Positions 60,055-64,000 of a stretch of DNA of 64,000 nt are shown piece by piece. A program made the position numbers and the translations under genes. How positions within the stretch are numbered: the first letter of the stretch is position 1; each line of letters starts with the position of its first letter. The notes beneath the pieces are model-generated. The model was given only the letters and a program-made list of their open reading frames with translations, was not told the DNA's origin and searched no databases. Source of the stretch: DATJPD01 sp036394195 (GTDB taxonomy: Bacteria; Pseudomonadota; Alphaproteobacteria; CACIAM-22H2); contig DASWFO010000245.1 in the NCBI GenBank assembly GCA_036394195.1, positions 1 to 64,000 on the forward strand, given 5' to 3'.

Positions 60055-60173
60055 GATGTGCAGCCCCTGCAGTGCACTCAATTTCACGCGAACACATCGA
60101 TCGACCTGGCGTTCGGTCGAACGGGCCAGGGCATGCGTAACGAGCCCGCTATAGGTCACGTCCATTCGTCCGT

Positions 60174-61307
60174 CTAGCACGCAGATGGGCCGTCGTGAGT
60201 CCAATAGACTTCCAGCGGCGCAAAGGTTTTCGTGCCAAGGCCGGGGAGTTGCGCGATGAGCGATCTCCCGGTGGGATTGACCGCAACGACGGTCGTTCGG
60301 CAATGCGTCTTGATAGTGACCGCGTTGACGCTCGAGGCGGTGTTGGCGGCCGCCACAGCGCCCTCGACATAATGCGCAAGCATATATTTGAGCTCTGCAA
60401 CCAGGGTCGGCATATAAGCCAGCAGCGTCGGGGCAAATGCGAAGCCCTTGAAGCCGGAATAGTTGTCGTCGAGTGCATAGATAAAAATGCCTCTCGCGCC
60501 GTGGTTCAACGCCAGATACGCCATAGCCCGCAGCTCCTGCGGCGTTGGATAGCGGCCCGACTGCGGATAGGCGCTATCGGGCGGAATGGAATGCGCCTGT
60601 GCCGCAAACATGACCGGCACATTCGGACCGACGGAGCTCACGTTCGCATCGACATGTGCGCCGATTGAGTTTTCAAGATTGTCGGTCGGCGGATGACCGT
60701 ACTGATAGCCGGGCCAGCGCACGGGATAATCGTCGAGCCCGATGACGTCGGGAAGTGCGTTCATGCCATTGCGAACGTTCCCATCACGGTCGCCCATGAT
60801 GAATGTCGGATGGTGCGGATCATTCGCTTTTATCGTGGCGATGGCCGATTTGACGACGGACAGCGTCGCATTCGGGGAGTACTGCGGCTCGTCTATGACG
60901 TAACTGAGAAACGCCGGAAGGCGCGAGAGATCGCGGGCGATGGTGTCGACGCCGGCGCTTGCTCCGCTGCGGACGTAATCGCTGTACTCGAAGCTGTTCA
61001 GCACTCCGCTTTCGCCCATCGTGAGAAATTTGTCTTTGAGGGCGGCCGCCGATTCAGGTGCGGGGCGAGGGCCGTCCCCCATCACGCAGTTGAACCCCAT
61101 CTCAGCCGCCTGCTGCCAGGCGTTCGCGTGATGGAGGCAGACCGGGTAAAACGACTTGCCATCCACCAGAAAGTCTTTGTGGTTCCCAATCGTGACCGTG
61201 TTGGACTGCGCGGCGCGGCCGCCGGCCATCAGCAGCGCACAAATGCCTATGCCGCAGATGCGTCCGATCACCGCGAGAGCATGATTTTTTCCACGTGACG
61301 TACGCAT
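60174..61307 (-). CDS. Secreted protein, possibly a glycoside hydrolase-like TIM barrel
   Basis: A 377-residue exported protein; I do not recognise a named family. A signal peptide (IGRICGIGICALLMAGGRAA, cleavage near QSNTV at about residue 35) precedes a mature region with a TIM-barrel rhythm: FLSYVIDEPQYSPNA (Asp-Glu-Pro, a frequent active-site word at a barrel strand end), PTFIMGDRDG, VIGLDDYPVRWPGY, VPVMFAAQAHS and YLALNHGARGIFIYAL. It could trim or degrade the polymer in the periplasm. It is inside the minus-strand polysaccharide operon. Confidence 0.7.
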   Translation of the reverse strand: MRTSRGKNHALAVIGRICGIGICALLMAGGRAAQSNTVTIGNHKDFLVDGKSFYPVCLHHANAWQQAAEMGFNCVMGDGPRPAPESAAALKDKFLTMGESGVLNSFEYSDYVRSGASAGVDTIARDLSRLPAFLSYVIDEPQYSPNATLSVVKSAIATIKANDPHHPTFIMGDRDGNVRNGMNALPDVIGLDDYPVRWPGYQYGHPPTDNLENSIGAHVDANVSSVGPNVPVMFAAQAHSIPPDSAYPQSGRYPTPQELRAMAYLALNHGARGIFIYALDDNYSGFKGFAFAPTLLAYMPTLVAELKYMLAHYVEGAVAAANTASSVNAVTIKTHCRTTVVAVNPTGRSLIAQLPGLGTKTFAPLEVYWTHDGPSAC

Positions 61308-61372
61308 GATGATGGTTCCGCTGTGCTACGGACGAGATAGGAGCGGCGATCGGCTTGAGGACGGCACCGTTC

Positions 61373-62335
61373 TCATGCAACGAGGCTTTCTGAGACGGAT
61401 CGCGGTCTGGCGGCCGGCGCATCGCCGAGCAACGAAGAGAGGCCGGCCCGCAGGCTTGTCCGGGCGCGGAAGCCGAGACGCGTTTCCGCAAGCGACGGAT
61501 CGCCGATCGAGACGTGGATGTCGCCCGGCCTTCGTTCGGCGAATCTCACCGCCGTGCGAGCGCCAAGCTTTTCGTCGATCATGACCACGAGGTCCAGCAA
61601 TGACGTGCCGCGGCCCGTGCATATGTTCATGATCTCGGCCCGCTCGCCGCACCGGCTCATCGCGGCGATGACGCCGCGGACCACGTCCTGCACGTAGACA
61701 AAGTCTCTGGTCTGCGTTCCGTCACCAAAGATCGTGATCGGCTCTTTCGAACGGGCGTGCCGGCAAAATATCGAAATGACGCCGGAATACGGCGAGTGGG
61801 GATCCTGCCTCGGGCCGTACACGTTAAAAAAGCGAAGCCCGCATGTCGGCAGGCCGTGGATGGGAAACGCCGTGGAGGCATGCAGCTCGCATCCGAGCTT
61901 GTCGACGCCATAGGGCGATTCCGGGCAGGTGCGGGCGGATTCACGGAGCGGCGGATCCGAGTTCCTGCCGTAAACGGCGGCGGACGACGCGTAGACGACG
62001 GGGATAGGTCCGCCATTCTTCGCCGAGCGGGCGGCGGCGAATACCGTGATCGTCCCCGTCAGATTGGTGTGGTGCGCGTCGATCCAATTTCGGTTGCAGC
62101 GCTCGACCGAGGAGACGGCTGCGAAGTGAAACACGCCATCCGCACCTCTCATCGCAGCTTCGACGGTTGCGAAGTCGGTGACGTCACCGACGATCAGCTC
62201 GGCACTCACGGGTTTGTTTCGAAGCGCTCCCGATGACAAGTCGTCCAAAATCCGGACCTCGTGTCCCGCCGCGAGGAGCATGTCGGCGCTGTGAGATCCT
62301 ATGAAGCCGCAGCCGCCGGTGACGAGGTATCGCAT
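61373..62335 (-). CDS. NAD-dependent epimerase/dehydratase (UDP-glucose 4-epimerase-like)
   Basis: A 320-residue extended SDR acting on a nucleotide sugar. NAD-binding GGCGFIGSHSADMLLAAGHE, Asp in DDLSSG, and the catalytic SSAAVYG...YGVDKLGCEL (Ser, Tyr-x3-Lys) are visible; RFFNVYGPRQDP matches the 4-epimerase group. It probably supplies a UDP-hexose for the polymer. It starts at 62335 with AAGGGC upstream. Confidence 0.9.
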   Translation of the reverse strand: MRYLVTGGCGFIGSHSADMLLAAGHEVRILDDLSSGALRNKPVSAELIVGDVTDFATVEAAMRGADGVFHFAAVSSVERCNRNWIDAHHTNLTGTITVFAAARSAKNGGPIPVVYASSAAVYGRNSDPPLRESARTCPESPYGVDKLGCELHASTAFPIHGLPTCGLRFFNVYGPRQDPHSPYSGVISIFCRHARSKEPITIFGDGTQTRDFVYVQDVVRGVIAAMSRCGERAEIMNICTGRGTSLLDLVVMIDEKLGARTAVRFAERRPGDIHVSIGDPSLAETRLGFRARTSLRAGLSSLLGDAPAARPRSVSESLVA

Positions 62336-62564
62336 CGCTCGCTGCCCTTCTTATCGCACCGCCGTTCCACCAGGTTCGGGGGGTCATACGCGAGGCTGCA
62401 TGTGACGCGACCCAGCGGCAATGACGACGGACGTCCCTCATTCTTTGGCAGGGTTCGGCCTAGGTCGAATGGCGGAGACCGATGCCGGACGGGCCGCGTC
62501 CGGCGTCCTGGCCTAGGCCCAGACGAGCGCCTTCCACCGCCCGAGAAACGGATGTTCGACTGGG
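62336..62564. other. Gap between the epimerase and GT9-like genes
   Basis: About 230 bp with no gene. A GCCGGAC-GGGCC-GCGTCCGGC-type inverted repeat lies near 62480-62500. It interrupts an otherwise compact operon and could hold an internal promoter. Confidence 0.4.
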
Positions 62565-63572
62565 CTATGTTAAAGAGCCGGTCAGTCCGCGGCTTCTGCG
62601 CTGCCGTTCCTTCACCGACGGCGGGATATCTTCGACCCGCTCAAAAAACTTGTAGAACGCCAAAGCCTTCTGTTCCCGCTCCGTCCCGGCAAAATAATAT
62701 CGCGTGAACAGCTCGGTTTCGACGTTGAGAAGATAAGCAATGTGCAGGATAGCTGTGTCAAAGCAGAATACCCGGTGGATGTTCGGGGCCGCCAGGAGGT
62801 GAACCAGGTCTTGCACCGTCGTGCGGCCACGCAGGTCGTGATCCACAAGGCTCGAATAATCGCGACCATCTCGCTCGCGGTCGCGCGTCGTACCGACATG
62901 GACAACGGCTCCGCCCGTTGTCTCCTTCAGATGTGCAGCTCGCCGCAGCATAGCGCGTTCCCGCCACGGCAGCTTTCGATGCAGCCCGGAGTCGATGTAG
63001 TTCGATAAGACGATCAGTGGCCGGGTCTCCGGCAGACAGAACTTTGCGAGAACTGCGTCGGGAAAGAGCGCAAATGGCAGAATGCGCGTCCTGTCAATCC
63101 GGCGTCCGACTTCGGGGACATCAAACCAGTCCGCGAACGCCTCGATGAAGAAGTTTGCGATCGGCCGACGGATCGCCCGCGATGCCATGTAGAAGACAAA
63201 ATAATCTGCGGCCGGCCCGTACAATCCCAACGCGGCGCGCAGGACTTCATGCCGCGAAACGACGAGAGCACCGGGTTGAGGGCGGCTTTCCGCGCGGCGC
63301 ACATCGCCAAATAGAAAACCGAGCTGGCGTGCGTGCGTCATGCTGACGTCGAACCCGGCTTCCTTCAAGTGCTGCACGAATGGGCGGAAAAAGATCTGAT
63401 CGCCCACATGGATCAGGGGGTGATCCAGATGAAGGATGACCGGCCGCCGACGATCCAGTTGCATTCGAGCGGCGGTCGTGAAAACCGCACCATTGAACGC
63501 ACGCAGGCCCGGAACGCCGACATGCCCGAAACGAGTGAGAGCCTTGTTCCAGTAGTGTTCTGTGCGGTTCAA
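62565..63572 (-). CDS. GT9-like glycosyltransferase
   Basis: A 335-residue protein resembling heptosyltransferase-type GT9 enzymes. PVILHLDHPLIHVGDQIFFR (the usual I-G-D-x2 region) and the donor-side VFCFDTAILHIAYLLNVETE (GT9: D-T/S-G-x-x-H-x-A-A) support it. The probable start is TTG 63572, with GGAG 9 bases upstream; the longer frame beyond it runs into the sugar transferase end. The sugar is unknown. Confidence 0.75.
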   Translation of the reverse strand: MNRTEHYWNKALTRFGHVGVPGLRAFNGAVFTTAARMQLDRRRPVILHLDHPLIHVGDQIFFRPFVQHLKEAGFDVSMTHARQLGFLFGDVRRAESRPQPGALVVSRHEVLRAALGLYGPAADYFVFYMASRAIRRPIANFFIEAFADWFDVPEVGRRIDRTRILPFALFPDAVLAKFCLPETRPLIVLSNYIDSGLHRKLPWRERAMLRRAAHLKETTGGAVVHVGTTRDRERDGRDYSSLVDHDLRGRTTVQDLVHLLAAPNIHRVFCFDTAILHIAYLLNVETELFTRYYFAGTEREQKALAFYKFFERVEDIPPSVKERQRRSRGLTGSLT

Positions 63573-63592
63573 CGGTAACAGCTCCCTCCTCG

Positions 63593-64000
63593 TCAGCGGG
63601 CGCCCTCTCCGAGCAGAACGACGCGCGCCGTTCTCATGACGACGAAGAGGTCGAGGAGGACCCCGGCGCGTTCGACATAGAAGAGGTCGAATGCGAGCTT
63701 TCGCTTGGCATCCTCGATCGAGGCGCCATAGGGGTAATTGATCTGGGCCCAGCCTGTCAGACCCGGCTTGACGGCGTGGCGAATGCGATAGCACGGCACG
63801 CGGGCGGTCAGTATCTCGACGAATTCGGGTCTCTCGGGGCGTGGACCGACGAAACTCATGTCGCCTCGGAGGATGTTGAACAGCTGCGGCAGCTCATCGA
63901 GATGGAAGTGGCGCAGCCAGTGGCCGACGCGGGTCGCGCGAGGATCTCGCTGCGAGGCCCATTGGGGCGCCTGGCTCACCTCCGCATCGATACGCATGCT
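63593..64000 (-). CDS. Sugar transferase (polyprenyl-phosphate hexose-1-phosphate transferase), C-terminal part
   Basis: The last about 135 residues of a WcaJ/ExoY/PssZ-type initiating transferase that loads the first sugar phosphate on undecaprenyl phosphate. LDELPQLFNILRGDMSFVGP and RPERPEFVEIL are diagnostic, then KPGLTGWAQINYPYGAS. The N-terminus is beyond the window. Its substrate lipid is recycled by the UppP encoded at 9666. The polysaccharide locus therefore continues to the right. Confidence 0.93.
   Translation of the reverse strand, partial: SMRIDAEVSQAPQWASQRDPRATRVGHWLRHFHLDELPQLFNILRGDMSFVGPRPERPEFVEILTARVPCYRIRHAVKPGLTGWAQINYPYGASIEDAKRKLAFDLFYVERAGVLLDLFVVMRTARVVLLGEGAR

Overview
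The window is a contiguous piece of an alphaproteobacterial chromosome. Support comes from its high GC content, a CcrM-type GANTC methyltransferase next to rnhB, the ctaC-ctaD-ctaB order, DUF4170, an AapJ-like amino-acid binding protein and the rpmH-rnpA-yidD-yidC-engB block. A Hyphomicrobiales (Rhizobiales) or Rhodospirillales-like genome fits, but no rRNA is present to fix the lineage. Most of the first 49 kb is ordinary, tightly packed core and metabolic sequence. There is no phage, insertion sequence, integrase or CRISPR array.

Layout. 1-3.0 kb: the terminal oxidase genes ctaC, ctaD and the 5' part of ctaB, all on the minus strand. 3.5-10.8 kb: tldD, AMP nucleosidase, DUF488 and DUF1028 proteins, a peptide-type binding protein, uppP and a small secreted Lys-rich protein followed by three tandem terminator-like hairpins. 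11-19 kb: gshA and rsmE divergent from ubiA plus a METTL20-like methyltransferase, then DUF4170, a Cys-rich protein, dodecin, a 2OG-Fe(II) oxygenase and a UbiD-family decarboxylase. 19-27 kb: trxC, a pentapeptide-repeat protein, a fatty acid hydroxylase/sterol desaturase-like protein, a TldE/PmbA protein, a phasin-like protein, an NMT1-type binding protein, rnhB and ccrM. 27-31 kb: an RpiR regulator, a class III aminotransferase and an AapJ-like protein in one operon behind a perfect 20-bp palindrome. 31-41 kb: envelope proteins, tRNA-Arg(ACG), gpt with a DMT exporter, an M20 deacylase, ggt and rlmI. 41-45.5 kb: a TVP38 protein, a mercuric-reductase-like flavoprotein, an orphan histidine kinase and tam. 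45.6-49 kb: the ribosome/membrane-insertion block.

From about 49.4 kb to the right edge lies an exopolysaccharide locus, the main accessory region. A plus-strand operon (Wzc-like co-polymerase, GT4, Wzy-like polymerase, LuxR-type regulator with a degenerate receiver, Wzx-like flippase, degenerate FkbM-like protein) converges on a minus-strand operon (sugar transferase cut by the window edge, GT9-like transferase, NAD-dependent epimerase, secreted TIM-barrel-like protein, GT2, canonical FkbM methyltransferase). Together they supply priming, chain building, flipping, polymerisation, length control and probable modification of a Wzx/Wzy-type polymer. A small winged-helix protein is transcribed divergently from the left edge.

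I found no clearly new defence or mobile system. The points most worth following are in the exopolysaccharide locus (unphosphorylatable-looking regulator, Tyr-poor kinase, degenerate FkbM protein, uncharacterised secreted protein), the RpiR palindrome overlapping a promoter, clustered GANTC sites before ccrM, several genes that look leaderless, and the tandem hairpins at 10.9 kb.
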